Source: Lactarius indigo
Lineage: Eukaryota; Basidiomycota; Agaricomycetes; Russulales; Russulaceae
Reading direction: 5' to 3'
Length of the DNA stretch: 64,000 nt
Assembly (NCBI GenBank): GCA_025766275.1
Contig: JAFKAC010000011.1
Location: 1,656,877 to 1,720,876, forward strand
Made by a program: the position numbers and the translations under genes. Positions 17,600-29,935 of this stretch are shown here, one piece after another. The notes beneath the pieces are model-generated. The model was given only the letters and a program-made list of their open reading frames with translations, was not told the origin of the DNA and did no database searches. Positions within the stretch are counted from its first letter, which is position 1; each line of letters begins with the position of its first letter.

Positions 17600-19937
17600 G
17601 GCCCTTTGCTGCATGCCATCCCAGCATCACACAATAGCTATTGAGTATCATGGATAACTATTTAATAACTGTATATTTGTGAGATACCATATTTCCTAGG
17701 AATTTCAAACAATACTTAACTATGAACCCCACACATCAAATTTGGAGGTCAGCTGTCGTTCATTTTTACTCAAGGTGCCCCCCATTTTGAATTTTGCTGT
17801 ACCATAAAAGTAAATTTCTCAAGGAGACAGATGCCATAGGGATTAAAACTCAGATATACTGGTCTGTATATCGCAGGTTTACCCTTCATCTACAGACGGT
17901 CACCGGTCTAGACAGTACTGTGACTCATGAGAAGCGATGCACGTTGCACGTGCACGAGACCGGAAACCGGCGAACGCTGTCAAGCCGCCAGGCCCAGCAC
18001 CTCGGTGATCAAATGCATTGGTCCAGTGCTTCAATCATACTGTACTGTTACGGTACGTGGCACTGCCATCGTGGTACAGTACGGTAATCTCACGATGGAA
18101 CACAGCCAAGACCCCTACATTCCTCATTCAGTTAGGCCTTATTAAATTTGAAGGCCTCGTTGTTCGCGTATGTGAGTCATACGGCATTGGAGTTCACAAG
18201 CACTCTTCCCCGATCTCGCCTAACCCCATCAGTGCATGACACGCCGAGCTGCAGCCTGCGTATCGATATCGAGGACCGACGAAGGCAAGATCTAGAGTTC
18301 ACATCTTCCCTAGATCTAAGAGCCATTGCTGGGGACGATGACACGACGATGTTCCTGCATGGCTCGGGTCTGCTGTGGCCCTCAGGCCTCAGGCCACCCT
18401 CACTGGCAGGTCCGACCTTGCGTAGTTGACTCAGAGTCTGAGTCAACTACGCAAGGTCGCTCTTGACTCGCGCCTTCCTTGGCCCGCCTGCATTGTATAT
18501 AATACGATGTGGGAGAACCGTAGCTCAGAAGGACCTCCCTTCGGCATCCCAGCCAGCCCATTCGCACGGCGCTTCTGTTGCAGAGCGGCAAACCCCGTCG
18601 ATCGTGCGAGTTGAGCTTCCCATTCAAACGATCGCCCACTACGACGCGTACTGTAAGTCAGCAATCGATTCGCCCCTCGTCAGAACCACTCAGCCTCCCT
18701 TGTCAGATCAAAACGCCTCCATTGTCAAAACGCCAGCGCCAGGTGAGCCTTCAGACACCAGATTGAGGGCAAGGCTTCCACGCTAGTTACGTGGTTGAGG
18801 GCACACGATGAGAAAGAAAATTTTGTCAAATTCGGCGTGGGCCCTGTTCGTCGATGTGCCGAAATCAACACCGCCGGTGGCAAGGGTCTAACTCGCCGGG
18901 ACCGATTGCGGACAGACTTTCAAGTTGGGCTTTGAACGTTTGAACCCTTGTCACCTTGTTGGCCTGATCAGGGGACAGCGTCACGTTAGAAACAGCTGTA
19001 ACATTCTCTTTATTCACCAATTGGCGGCTCTATCATAATGTAGGTGAGCGATATGCCCGAGATTCGCACGTAGAGTAAAGCTTAGATATAACTCGCGTGG
19101 ACGGTTTCTCAGGGGTAAGAAAGGAGTACCGGTAAGCTGTCGGTATCATGCGTCCTACCCCCACATCGGACTCCACTAGCAAGAGCAACAATAGGATTCC
19201 GGGTGGACGTTCTTGGCTACTTTCGTATGCTGCATCGCCCAAGTCAAGTCGTTCTCGAAATCCTTACCGAACACGACGATTTCTTTCTCTTTTTCGACCA
19301 AGCACTGCTGTGCCTAATGCGCTTGTTTGTGGTTACGATCTGAGATGGTTTCCTCGGAGTTCCTCCGACCTGCGACGCCTTGAAGTTATTGCACTGAGAA
19401 GTTTCATGCCCTTGGTGCGTCCGACCGCTCAACATCTGTGCCTCGTCAGCCGGATGACAGCCCGAGACAACTGAGGCTTTCTTATGTTGTGGTATCCCAA
19501 GTCCGATCTAAGAACTCCAAAAAAAAAAAAAAATTAGAATCCCCCCTCTACACGTATACCCCCACCTTTCTCATACGGTCGGCATCTCTTTGGTTGAGTA
19601 GCAAAAAAAAGGTTTTGGCTCTGTTTGGACGAATGTGCTACAACCGGGCCGGCAGACATTTGCGGATATGTTGGATTGATGCGCTCAGTAAGCTCGAGCG
19701 TCCATCATTCACTTCTCAGGCGAGAACGTTGCGCCTGTCACTCGCACCGCCCGCCACTCGCACCGCTCGCCTCCACGCCCCTCATCGGCTTACAGCCCTT
19801 CTGATTACAGTATGCTTGGTGGCAGTGTTTCGGGTTTTGGCGTGGCCCGTCGCCCCCTTGTATATTTATGAGGGAACAAGGCCACTGCCTTCACCCTTTG
19901 ATCACCCTCTTTGGCACGTTCCATTGCTCCTCGTGCG
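17600..19937. other. Gene-free stretch
   Basis: No coding region could be supported here. Open frames are short and overlap on both strands. Contents are AT-rich sequence up to about 17900, a GC-richer part, and the palindrome at 18413-18459. From about 19815 homology with the second metacaspase copy begins (promoter side). Poly-A runs lie at about 19518 and 19603. Confidence 0.6.
18413..18459. repeat. 47-bp near-perfect palindrome with AP-1/Gcn4-like sites
   Basis: Arms of 23 bp (18413-18435 and 18437-18459) are perfect reverse complements around one unpaired base, 18436. Each arm ends toward the centre with TGACTCA or TGAGTCA. No other element features were found next to it. Confidence 0.9.
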
Positions 19938-22412
19938 ATGCACCCCCACTTCAAAGGACCCCGCCGCTTCCGCAAATCTTCCACTGCATCCGTTTCCAAA
20001 CACAAGGCCCTCCTCATAGGGATCAACTATACGTCTACCACCGACGATAACGAGCAGGGTTTTCGCCAGCTCAAGGGCCCAATCAACGATGCAAAGGAGA
20101 TGAAGAAGGCTTTGATCGGTGGGGTTTTGGATCGCCGCTCTCCCGCTCACGTGCTTGCGTTTAACACTACTTCTTCCAGAGCTCTTTCACTACAAAGAGG
20201 ATGATATATGCTTAATGACGGATGATGAGGCGAACTGTAACACGGAGCTGTGGCCCTCGGAGGAAAATATCGTGAGTCTTGGCTTTCGCATACGGCTTTA
20301 TGTTTTTGCCGTTGTCCCTTCCCACGCTTACCAATATGTCTGATGGGCTCAGATGAAGGCTTTGTGTGATCTCGTCCGCGGCGCATCTCCCGGAGATGCG
20401 TTCGTATTCTTCTGTACGCTTCCTCCCCTGTTCGCCCTCTTCCTTCTGATTGTCACTTCTTTAGATGCCGGTCACTCTGGTCAACAACCTGCCACAATCG
20501 ACCCCAATGAGGTCGACCATCTCGACGAATGTCCGTCCAAATCTCATTCTTTTCCCCGCTCCTCCCGGGTTCTGACGTCATCCTGGGATGTAGATATTGT
20601 GACATGCGATTTCAAGATCATCCTCGATAATGTGAGCCTTGCGTTGGTCATTTGTCGACTTTCCGATGCTAAACACCTGTAGACTCTTCGCGAATGTCTT
20701 GTTGACCCACTTCCCGCGGGCACCCGCCTAACAGTGAGAACATTTATCGTCACGCCACGATGACACTCTCGAATCGCCCTCTGTAGGCCATCTTAGATTC
20801 GTGCCACTCGGGCACACTTCTTGACTTAGATCACTATTCTTGCCACTGGTTCCTCCGCCGACGCGCCCGATGTACGTTTCATCACATCTTTTCCGTGTTC
20901 ACCCGCCCATCTCTCATGCATGCGGTCGTTTAGCCGTCCAGGAGAATAAGGCAGTAACAAAATATCGCGGACCTCGTCGTCACAGCCATGACATCTGGGA
21001 GCGTAGGCTCGTACGCAGCGCCACTCAACTGTTCCAGACGACGTTCTCCGGCGTCGTCACAGCCGCCCTCGCGATTGTACGTCTCAGGACCCGTCTGGCG
21101 AAGAAGCAAGTCCCGGATACTGGTGATGTCACTCCGCGGACACCCGGTATCATCCCACGTCCGCCCTGCGGCGGATGGTATTGCGCATATGCTTTATCAA
21201 AAGGCCCTCTTGTCGTATGACATTCCTTTCCATTTTCTGTTGCTTGATCGATGATACCGATACGATGCAGGTCTCCGTGTCATCGTGTTCTGATCAAGAA
21301 AGTACATGGGAGGATAGTCAGAACAAGGGTAAAAGTATGACCACGGTACGTTATACAGTGCTTCTCCTGTTAGTTAAACCTTGTATTCATCTATTTTTTT
21401 TAGAAATTGATCAAAATATTGAGTAGGTACCTTCGTTATCCCTTTCGGGCACCCCATTTCATAGCACCTGGTAGAGAAAAATCCGTCCATCAAGGTGAGT
21501 GACCTGGACCAGCAGTTGAAGTAAGTGCATCTACCTCGATCTAATCTGTGTCGGTTAGAGTAACGATTTTCATTCTTATTTTACAGGAAGAAACTCTCGA
21601 AGATGGCGTTCAAGCGCGTGCTGAATGCTAAGAGGGCATTCAAGATGTTCAGCGCCAAGTTGTCACCGGAACTGCGGAAGAAGTGGGAAGACGAGTACAC
21701 CGAAAAGGGGCTCTTTCAGTTGAAGGAGCAAACGGCGCAAGTACGTCACCTCCCCTACTTTTCTCTCACTTTTGTCTGATCTTTTCGTGGTGCAGATCGG
21801 CAGCATGCACCGTTTGGTGAGTTTCCCCTTTTATGGCAATATGCGGCACTGACAGCCGATCCGATCGTCCCGACAGTGCCGGGATGAGGTGTTCATTGCC
21901 AAACGGTCTCCGAATCGTACGGTCGACCTATGCTGTTGACGCGCAGATTTTTTCGCTTCTGGTTTAAAACGTTTTCGTCATCGTCTTTCTTGGAACTATT
22001 TTAAAAACGCCTTAATGCCAACACTCGCACATTAATGGCACTCGTATACCCACGGGTCTATCTTGTTCTTTCTCTTTTCACCGCAGTTCGAAGATCATAG
22101 ATTTGTCATTTAGTTCGTGTTTCTATGTCTGTTTATGATTTCTCTCCGATACCCGATTCTATCGTCGTTTGCCGCGCTCTGATCTTGATCACAATTTCCC
22201 TCGCTTTAGGCTTCTTGCTTTCCCCCACGTACATCACCTAGTTTGTTATCGTTTGTTGCTCAAGTCGGCTGTCCTATCCTATACAGGTTCTCTCTCCGTC
22301 ACACACATGTAATACCATAACGCACCACCCACACCCACAATAAACCCGCCACAACGCGTACTGGTCGTGACTGCGTCTTGGACGGCGTGTCGCGCCCATT
22401 TTCAAGAAAGTG
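19815..22412 (+). repeat. Segmental duplication, copy 1 (carries the metacaspase gene)
   Basis: This block aligns by eye with 27340-29935 from the promoter side (TGGCGTGGCCCGTCGCCCC / TGACGTGGCTTGTCGCCCC) through all exons and beyond the stop (GCACCACCCACACC / GCACCACTCATACT). Copy 1 retains the open exons. Confidence 0.85.
19938..21939 (+). CDS. Metacaspase-like protein (caspase fold, peptidase C14), multi-exon
   Basis: Metacaspases are caspase-fold cysteine proteases, usually specific for Arg/Lys and linked to stress and cell death in fungi. Start ATG 19938. Exon 1 carries strand b1 (HKALLIGINY) and ends at 20118 with donor GT. Exon 2 starts at 20180 (ELFHYKEDDICLMTDDEAN) and ends at 20271. 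The next exons read DLVRGASPGDAFVFF, then AGHSGQQ with the catalytic His (about 20473), a D-F-K-I-I-L-D segment, LVDPLPAGTRLT, and the Cys motif LDSCHSGTLLDLDH (Cys codon 20802-20804). A linker and SCSDQESTWEDSQ ... SMTT follow. The dyad is intact. Beyond about 21380 the C-terminal exons (KKLSKMAFKRVLNAKRAF ... stop 21939) are conserved in copy 2 but are not a metacaspase end I recognise; they could be a separate small gene. Exon borders are approximate. Confidence 0.78.
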
Positions 22413-23339
22413 CTGAACGTTGAACACTGATAACATAATTCTACAACATAATTCTTTTCTTCACGGGAAAAAGCGGTGATTAGAGGCCGGTCTGGGGCGG
22501 AGCGGGGCGTGAGCGGTTACTTGTCGCAATGTCTTTGAGCAGGCGAGGTGGCACGTGCTCATTCCTCTCTTGCGTGTTGCCACCCATCCGCTCACCTTTC
22601 CAACCAGTCCAAAGATCCGGAATTCTTTCCTTTTCCATACCCTTTGCCATGGGTTCGATTCTAGGGATCGCTGTAGCTGTTGGTACTTATCTGGACCCTC
22701 CGGGAGGGGCCCGCTCATCCGTCGCAACCTCACCTTGGCAACAAAGACCTCATATTCGATCGAGAAGCACTTCGCGCTTTCATCTCTCTCTTTTCCGCCA
22801 CCCAAGGGCGGCTTCCGAGTAAATGTTGTTTTTCTCTGATTGCCTCTTGTTGTTTGTTGCGTTATGACTTGGCCTGCACTGCTCAGGTTCGCTCATATTT
22901 TCTTACTTACCCCACATGCGTCATGGCATCACCGCTTAGCTTTGTTTTCATTTGTTCTGACCCTCCCTACTTATGCGAACTCCTCTACTACACGGGCCGC
23001 AATACACGATACCATAATGCACCACTTACGTCACGCTAAACAATGTACTCCTCAGATTATTAGCTTTGGTCTGTTCTTTGAAAGAGACATGGTATCCGGC
23101 TTGAGACAAAACAATCGCCCGCGAAGTTGCTGGCCACCTCGTCGAGTGCCTGTATTCGCTATGACTTGTCCTAAAATACCAAGACCAAACACCGATGCCC
23201 GTGGTAAGTCATTAAGCCAAAGACTCGATCCCCCTCCACAGATGCAACTCGAAGTCCTTAGATACACGTTTGGACCTACATCCTAATCATATGTTGTACG
23301 CAACTGGTAGTTGGGTGGTATAAAATATGACAACGCAAC
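22413..23339. other. Intergenic stretch
   Basis: Open frames on both strands are short and overlapping, and none resembles a known family. The part 22840-23040 faintly resembles the 3' flank of the duplicated metacaspase block (GATACCATAATGCACCAC). Confidence 0.4.
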
Positions 23340-26256
23340 TCATACACAAAGCGCGATATCACTTCCGAGGTTAGATCTCGGGTAAAACCATGACGTAACT
23401 GCGAAGATTAAGTAGATGCCTAAAATGCACTCGTTAGCTAGGATGCGAGAGGTTTGAAATGGCCGCCCGATGACGATGGTTTGGATACAATAAACGTACA
23501 TATGAGAATCATTCCTTCCAGCCAGTTTGATCTCCCGTCTTGAACGACGTAATTTACAATCAGAACTGCGCAACAGTAGCATACTATAGTCAGTGTACAA
23601 TTCGAACTAAACAATTATTTTGAAGCGAAGAGCAACCAAACCTGAAAGGAAGAGGACGACAGCCTCGAAGGTGTCAACAAGAAGAGGTAACGGCGGCTTG
23701 CGAAGGACCCACGCCGCTATGGCCGTGAAACTGTGGAGAGGGTCGGGTCAGCCCAATATCACCATGAGCACCCCTTACGCACGGAAAGACAAATAGTGCA
23801 GTGTCCTGTCAGCGAGAACCGGGGTCAGTATGTTGCAGACGGGGAGTGACAATACGTACGATGCTCGAACCCACTGCGACTGCAAGTGCCTCCCTTGGCC
23901 TGTCCTTTCGACTTGCCTTAACAGCGGACTTGATTTCTATGAAGAGAAAGACATGAGAAAATGGAAGGGGTTTCGGAGGGAATGGCCCACCTTCTACGTT
24001 CCCCAGAAGTGGCAAGATGATGAGGCTGACGAACTCGGGATTAAGGTGGATGCCGGATGCGAGCCCGACGGTAGTTGTAACGAGGGCACCACCGATGAAA
24101 AAAATAGCCTTTGTTAAACAACTAAATCTCGGGGCTGACTATAAATTGGGTGGTTGACAGACCACGAAAGTGAGAGCGGAAATCGCCATTGCCACGATAA
24201 AATGCATCTGGGGCTTTTCGTCTTGTTCCTCTTCTGAGTTCACGCTTGATCCGAGTGAAACCTGCGGGTCGCAGTCATTGTCCGACTCCCCAGTGCCAGT
24301 GGAGCGGGGGGTGGTAGTAGAGTTGGAAGTGGTCCCAGTTACAGTCCGTTTCCTCAGCACCATGTTTACCATTCGGCGAATCTGGGGTGTGTACTCTACA
24401 GCCTTCTCGGTGGTTGGATCGTTGTCCCCCCATATATTCCGGTGTGAGAATCGCTGAAAGAATTGAAAACAAATATACACTTGCACCCATAAACCTGTTA
24501 GCAAAAGGTAGCCCCGGTATTAGAAGTAAGTCCTACCAAAAAGGAGGATCACCAGAACCTGGATCAGCCGCCATTAGCAAGTGAATATGGGGAAGGTGAG
24601 ATATGTACGAACACCGTGGCTAATTGCAAGTATTTTCGTGTCTGTTGTAGGGTCTACACCACCTGTTGTCGTTGAGTTGATGGCACCACCTGTTGTCGTT
24701 GAGTTGATGGCACCACCTGTTGTCGTCGAGTTGATGGCACCACCTGTTGTCGTCGAGTTGATGGCACCACCTGTTGTCGTTGAGTTGATGGCCTTGTAAT
24801 ACAAGGTAGGAAGCAGCAGAGCGGCCACGCCCAGCATCAATATAGATGTGTAGATCTGAGCTGCGACTATCAGAGAGGTTGCCACGATGGGTAAGTAAGT
24901 AGAGGAGCAATAGATGGGCATACACAGGACACGCACCCATCCCAAAAATCTGTTCTGAGACATACATGCCGCCAATGAAGATGGATATCCCGAGTGTCGG
25001 TACTGCGTGTAATAGATATGAATCGTATGGTGGGAAAAGCATACGTGGAAACTCACATAAGTTGGAAATCATGGAACCGACGACTGTTCCAAAATTGGCC
25101 GCTCAATCAGTGACTGAAGAGATGGGTACGACAGATGGGGAATAACGGTCTCCCGAAGACAAGTATATGATATGCTCTCTACGCATGACGCATTAATTCG
25201 ACCCAGGGGGTGCAATACACAGTACTTCAGGTCTTCCACTGATTAACTGGTGTCTGGCCATACTAGAAACGCATGGCGCACGCAGGGAAAGAGCATGGTC
25301 CCGAGTTTGGGCCGATTTGGTGGTACAAAGGCCCCAGGAAACGAAGAGCACAGATCGAGTACTCACGATTCGACAGGGCGATATCCACTTCACATTGACG
25401 GATCGCCTGGACCTGTGCAGCCACTTAGTGTCAGGTAAACCAGAAAGGAGGCGGCACTTTCTGTCACGATCAATTCCACACTGGAGAAACAGATGGTGTC
25501 AACGTGTGAGTACTACAGAACCAGACCAACACTTACGTGTTCCTCTGATTGTCAAGGGTCAGGTGGTGGGGACAATGAACGGCACGTGACGAGGGGAAAC
25601 TTGTCCTCACCAAGATGATATCAATCACCACACTCAGGGACCCGGCGCGCATAGAGATTTCATCTGCCGCAATGCACTGGATCTACTGAATCGTGAGGAA
25701 CTTCTTGCGGTCTGAAAAGAAGACGACCTCTACCCTGGGAAGGGGAATAATAGCGAGGAACGATACTAGAGGAAAGTTAGTGGTACTTATACCCCTAGAT
25801 ACATACTATATATATCCGACTCACGACAGAAAACTGCGATTTCATTAACCCCTACAAACCAACAAATGAACTAAAGAATATCAGACGCGATTTTGGCTAT
25901 CAACGGTCCACCCATACCCAAGGTATAATAAAGATCAGGGGTATGTTCCATCCTGCCAATTTAGCCGATCAGGGAATTTCAGACAGATAACCTTCAAGCA
26001 GAGACTCACGGGACCGATTCAATTTGATTACCGCTTTGAGACTCTCTTTGAGATTGGGCGCCTCTTTGAAGCGCTTGGGGAGCCTGAACTCCTCACGCAG
26101 GTTGCTTGAAATGCCCCAAATCTTCCTTTTCGGTTTCTGGGCCAATGATCTTGCTTCGCTGTGCGTTTTCTCCGTGATTGGTTGCTCTGGCCCTCTTGCT
26201 ACGTCTTTCTCCTCGGAGCTGGAATCACCGAGACGACGCAAAAGGTTCAGTGACAT
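23340..26256 (-). CDS. Ca2+/H+ exchanger of the CAX family (VCX1-like), multi-exon
   Basis: CAX proteins swap cytosolic Ca2+ for vacuolar H+ and have eleven or so membrane helices. The proposed start is ATG 26256-26254, followed by a charged cytosolic N-terminus to SLKAVIKLN. Short exons read WNIPLIFIIPW, SFLAIIPL, IAADEISMRAG, VELIV and GSMISN. Then come LGISIFIGGMYVSEQIFGMG and AQIYTSILMLGVAALLLP. A Thr-rich loop follows (repeat below), then ILAISHGV, RFSHRNIWGDND and FIVAMAISALTFVV. The later exons are HLNPEFVSLIILPLLGNVE, AVKASRKDRPREALAVAVGSSI, DTFEAVVLFLS, VNYVVQDGRSNWLEGMILI and IYLIFAVTSWFYP, stop TGA 23342-23340. The order matches the family throughout. The c-2 motif, normally G-N-A-A-E-H, reads G-N-V-E-E here across a splice junction, so activity is uncertain. 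About 12 short exons; edges approximate. Confidence 0.8.
24657..24791 (-). repeat. In-frame minisatellite in the exchanger gene, 5 x 27 bp
   Basis: Five perfect-length copies of a 27-bp unit (CACCACCTGTTGTCG then TTGAGTTGATGG). Copies 3 and 4 share one C for T. On the minus strand each codes A-I-N-S-T-T-T-G-G, a nonapeptide with an N-S-T glycosylation sequon. It follows a membrane helix (ILMLGVAALLLPTLYY), so it lies in a loop. Confidence 0.93.
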
Positions 26257-27339
26257 GGAAAGGAAACAAGAGGAGATAGTGGCCTCGTGGGTGGATGAGG
26301 GTGGCACTATGTAATCCCGCTAAATGTGACAAGGCTTCCAATGTGTCGATAATTGAAACCGTTATCAGTGCGTGCACGTACTCACATAAATTCAAGAAGG
26401 GAACACTGGTAAAAAAAGAAAGAGGAAGAGGGTTGTAGGGGGGAAAGCAAAGTAGAGCAGAGAAACTCGTCCAGATTTTGGTGGCCACTCTTATTACAAA
26501 ATTTTGGGTGGCAGTGTCCCAGTGGGACACACAGCCACGGCGTGGGGCCGCGTCACGATTGTCGAAACACGGACAAACGCCCGTTCATTTATCCATACAG
26601 GACTGCAAAGGATTTAACTCAATTGCGCGGTCAGATAGGAGCGAAAGGAAGGAAAGAGTTCAATTAAGACAAACCCCTAGGGTTCCGTAGTATCACAAGA
26701 ATGGACCCGAAAAAAACAGTTCAAACCAGCTCACCAAATTTTCTCACGTCAAAGACATCCCAACCAAAGGCCCAGACCAAAGGCCCAGACCGCGCTGTGC
26801 AAGTCATCACCCCTCTGCCAGTGCGCGTGCCAAATCGAACCAACCCAAGGTTAGCATAGCCCAAGCGTGCAGGTTTACCACCCGCCGCCTGGTGCTGACT
26901 CCATGTGGAGAGCATGGATTTCCGGTGCTGTGATGTGAACTGTAACAGCATGTTCAGTTAGTTCGCGCAGGCCCAGCGACACCGGAGAGCACGTATCGCA
27001 CGTGTATGAGGCCGGTAAACGCCGCCAAGCCTGCCCGTCACGCTGGAAGCCAAGAATCATGGCCAGTAAATTACTGTACGGGTACACAATAATTTTGATG
27101 ACGCTTGTCGTGGGAATCCCATCAGGCCCTATTATTCACGTACTGTACAAGGTGCGTCGGCAGACCACCGCAGATGCGGGGATACAGTACAGTATCTCTA
27201 CATGATGTCGGATTGACGCCTCATCGCCCTTCTGGGCCTTCACAAAGCTCCACTTGTTAGAAAATTTTTTGAAAATAAAATAAAATGAATTGGGCTTGCA
27301 GGGCCTCGCCAGCACAGAACTTCCCATCCACTGATGCTG
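26257..27339. other. Intergenic stretch
   Basis: Nothing coding could be supported. An additional 5' exon of the exchanger could lie at 26300-26500 (minus), but no motif shows it. Direct copies of AAAGGCCCAGACC lie near 26765 and 26776. Confidence 0.4.
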
Positions 27340-29935
27340 CTTGGTGGCTAGTTTCAGGTCCTGACGTGGCTTGTCGCCCCTTGTTTACAGCATTTATGAG
27401 AGAAAAAGGCCACCACCTTCGCCCTTCTTCGCCCTTTTGATCTTCATCCTTGGCATGTTCCCCTCCCCCTGCTGCTGAATCTCCCCACTTCAATGGGCCT
27501 CGCCGCTTACGCAAACCTTTCACTATACCTGTTCCCATACACAAACTATGCATCTCCCACCGACGACAACGAGCAGGGCTATCGCCAGTTCAAGGGCCCA
27601 ATCAACGATGCTCAGGGGGCGAAGAAGGCTTCAATCGGTTGGGTTTAGATCACCGCTCTCCCGCTCACGCTCAACGCGACTTCTCTTAAGGCTCTTTTAC
27701 TACAAAGAAGGATGTTCGCCAAGATGTTCGCATAAAGACACCGAAGAGGCGAACTGTAACACGACGTTGTGGCCTTCTGAGGAAAACATCATGCAGCCGT
27801 ATGTTTTACCGTTGTCCCTTCTTACGCTTGCCAATGCCTCGATGAATATCCGATGGGCTCAGATGAAGGCGTCATTGTGCAATTTCGACCGTGACGCATC
27901 CACCCCAGAGATGTGCTCGTATCTTTCTGTATGCTTCTTCCCTCATTTGTCCTCTTCCATCTGATTATCACTTCCTTAGATGCCGGTCATGGTTTGGTCG
28001 CCAGCGCGCCACAGCCGACCCAACAAAGTCGACCATCTCGACGAATGTCCGTCCAATTTCCCTCTCCCCCCGGACTCTGACGTCATGCTTAGCCGTGGAT
28101 ATTGTGACGTGTGATTTCAAGATCATCCTCGATACTGTGAGCTCCGCGTTGATCGCTGGTTGGCTATCCGATGCTGAACGCCTGTAGACTCTTCACGAGT
28201 GTCTTGTTGATCCACTTCCCGCGGGTACCCACTTAAAAGTGATGACATTAACATTTTATCGTCACGCCATGATAACACTTTCGTTTTCTGTATGCCGTCT
28301 TAGATCCGCGCCATTCGGGTGCAATTCTTGACTTGGATCGCCATGTGAATCTTGCCACTGGTTCCTCCACCGATACGCCCGATGTACGTCATCTTTTCTG
28401 CATTCCCCCGTCCTCTCTCATCCCTGCGGTTGTCTGGCCGTCTAGGAGAATAAAGCTGTAACAAAATATTACGGACCTCTCCGTCGTCACAGCCATCAGA
28501 TCTGGGAGCGCAGGCCCGTACGTGGCGCCACTCAACTGTTCCAGACGACTTCTCCGGCGTCGTCACAGCCGCCCTCGCGCTCGCACGTCTCAGGACCCGT
28601 CTGGTGAAGAAGCATGTCCCAGACGCTGATGATATCGCCCCGCGGACACCCGGTATCATCCCACGTCCGCCCTGTGGTGGCTGGTATTGCGCAATACTTT
28701 ATCAAAAGGCCCTCTTGCCGTATGACATTCCTTTCCATTTTCTGTTGCTTGATCGACGATACCGGTACGATACAGGTCTCCGTGTCGTCGTGTTCTGATC
28801 AAGAAAGTACATGGGAGGACAGTCAGAACAAGGGTAAAAGTATGACTACGGTACGTTTCACGGTGCTTCTCCTGTTAGTCAAACCTTGTATTCATTTTTT
28901 TTTTTTTTAGAAATTGATCAAAATATTGAGTAGGTTCCTTCGCAGTCCCTTTCGGGCACATCATTTCATAGTACCTGGTAGAGAAAAATCCGTCCATCAA
29001 GGTGGGAGACCTGGACCAGCAGTTAAAGTAAGTGCATCGATCCGATCTGTGTCGGTTAGAGTAACGATTTTCATTCTTATTTTACAGGAAGAAACTCTCG
29101 AAGATGGCGTTCAAGCGCGTGCTGAATGCTAAGAGGGCATTCAAGATGTCAGCGCCAAGTTGTCACCAGAGCTGCGGAAGAAGTGGGAAGACGAGTACAC
29201 CGAAAAGGGGCTCTTTCAGTTGAAGGAGAAAACGACGCAAGTACGTCACCTCCAATTTTCTCTCACTTTTGTCTGATCTTTTCGTGGTGCAGATCGGCAG
29301 CATGCACCGTTTGGTGAGTTTCCCCTTTTATGGCAATATGCGGCACTGGTAGCTGATCTGGTTGTGCCGACAGCGCCGGGATGAGGTGCTCATTGCCAAA
29401 CGATCTCCGAGTCGTACGGTCGACCTATGTTGTTGACGCGCAGACTTCTTTGCTCCTGGTTCAAAACGTTTTCGTCATTATCTTTCTTGGAACTATTTTA
29501 AAAATGCTTCAATGTCAACACTCCCACATTACTGGCACTCGTATACCCACGGCCCGGTCTATCCTGTTCTTTCTCTTTTCACCGCAGTTCGAAGATCATA
29601 GATTTGTCATTTAGTTCGTGCTTCTATGTCTGTTTATGACTTCTCCCCGATACCTGATTCTGTCGTTGTTTGTCGTGCTCTGATCTTGGTCACAATTTTC
29701 TTCGCTTTAGACTTCTTGATTTCCCCCACGTACATCACTTGGTTAAAGTTAGTTTGTTATCGTTTGTTGTTTAAGTTGGCCGTCCTATGTCTTTTCATTA
29801 CACACATATACTACTATGACGCACCACTCATACTTACACAATCAACCGCGTTGCACGATGATTCCTCAACGTCTCAACACGCGTATGGCATATTGAATGG
29901 CGGCGTCTGGCGCGGTTTTTCGGGAAAGTGCCGAT
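27340..29935 (+). repeat. Segmental duplication, copy 2 (degenerate)
   Basis: Counterpart of 19815-22412 in the same orientation, about 7.5 kb away, with the exchanger gene between. Many substitutions and small indels separate the copies. The last third (about 28600-29450) is clearly the most similar. Confidence 0.85.
27480..29440 (+). pseudogene. Degenerate second metacaspase copy, catalytic Cys lost
   Basis: Compared with copy 1, about 20 bases coding strand b1 (ALLIGIN) are missing near 27545. A TAG stop lies at about 27646 and the exon after the His motif is frameshifted. The His motif survives as AGHG (about 27983). The active-site codon TGC is CGC (28309-28311), turning D-S-C-H-S-G into D-P-R-H-S-G. 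In the downstream exons one base is missing in ATGTTCAGC (ATGTCAGC near 29146). A poly-T acceptor tract (28895-28908) is expanded. It could still be transcribed, but no metacaspase can be made. Confidence 0.85.

Noticed and set aside
22555..22839. Overlapping plus-strand frames in several phases near 22.6 kb
   Set aside because: They read in three phases with no family motif; no reliable gene model.
24657..24791. Regular short repeats that might suggest a CRISPR-like array
   Set aside because: The 27-bp units are directly tandem with no spacers, lie in a coding frame and are in a eukaryote; this is a minisatellite.
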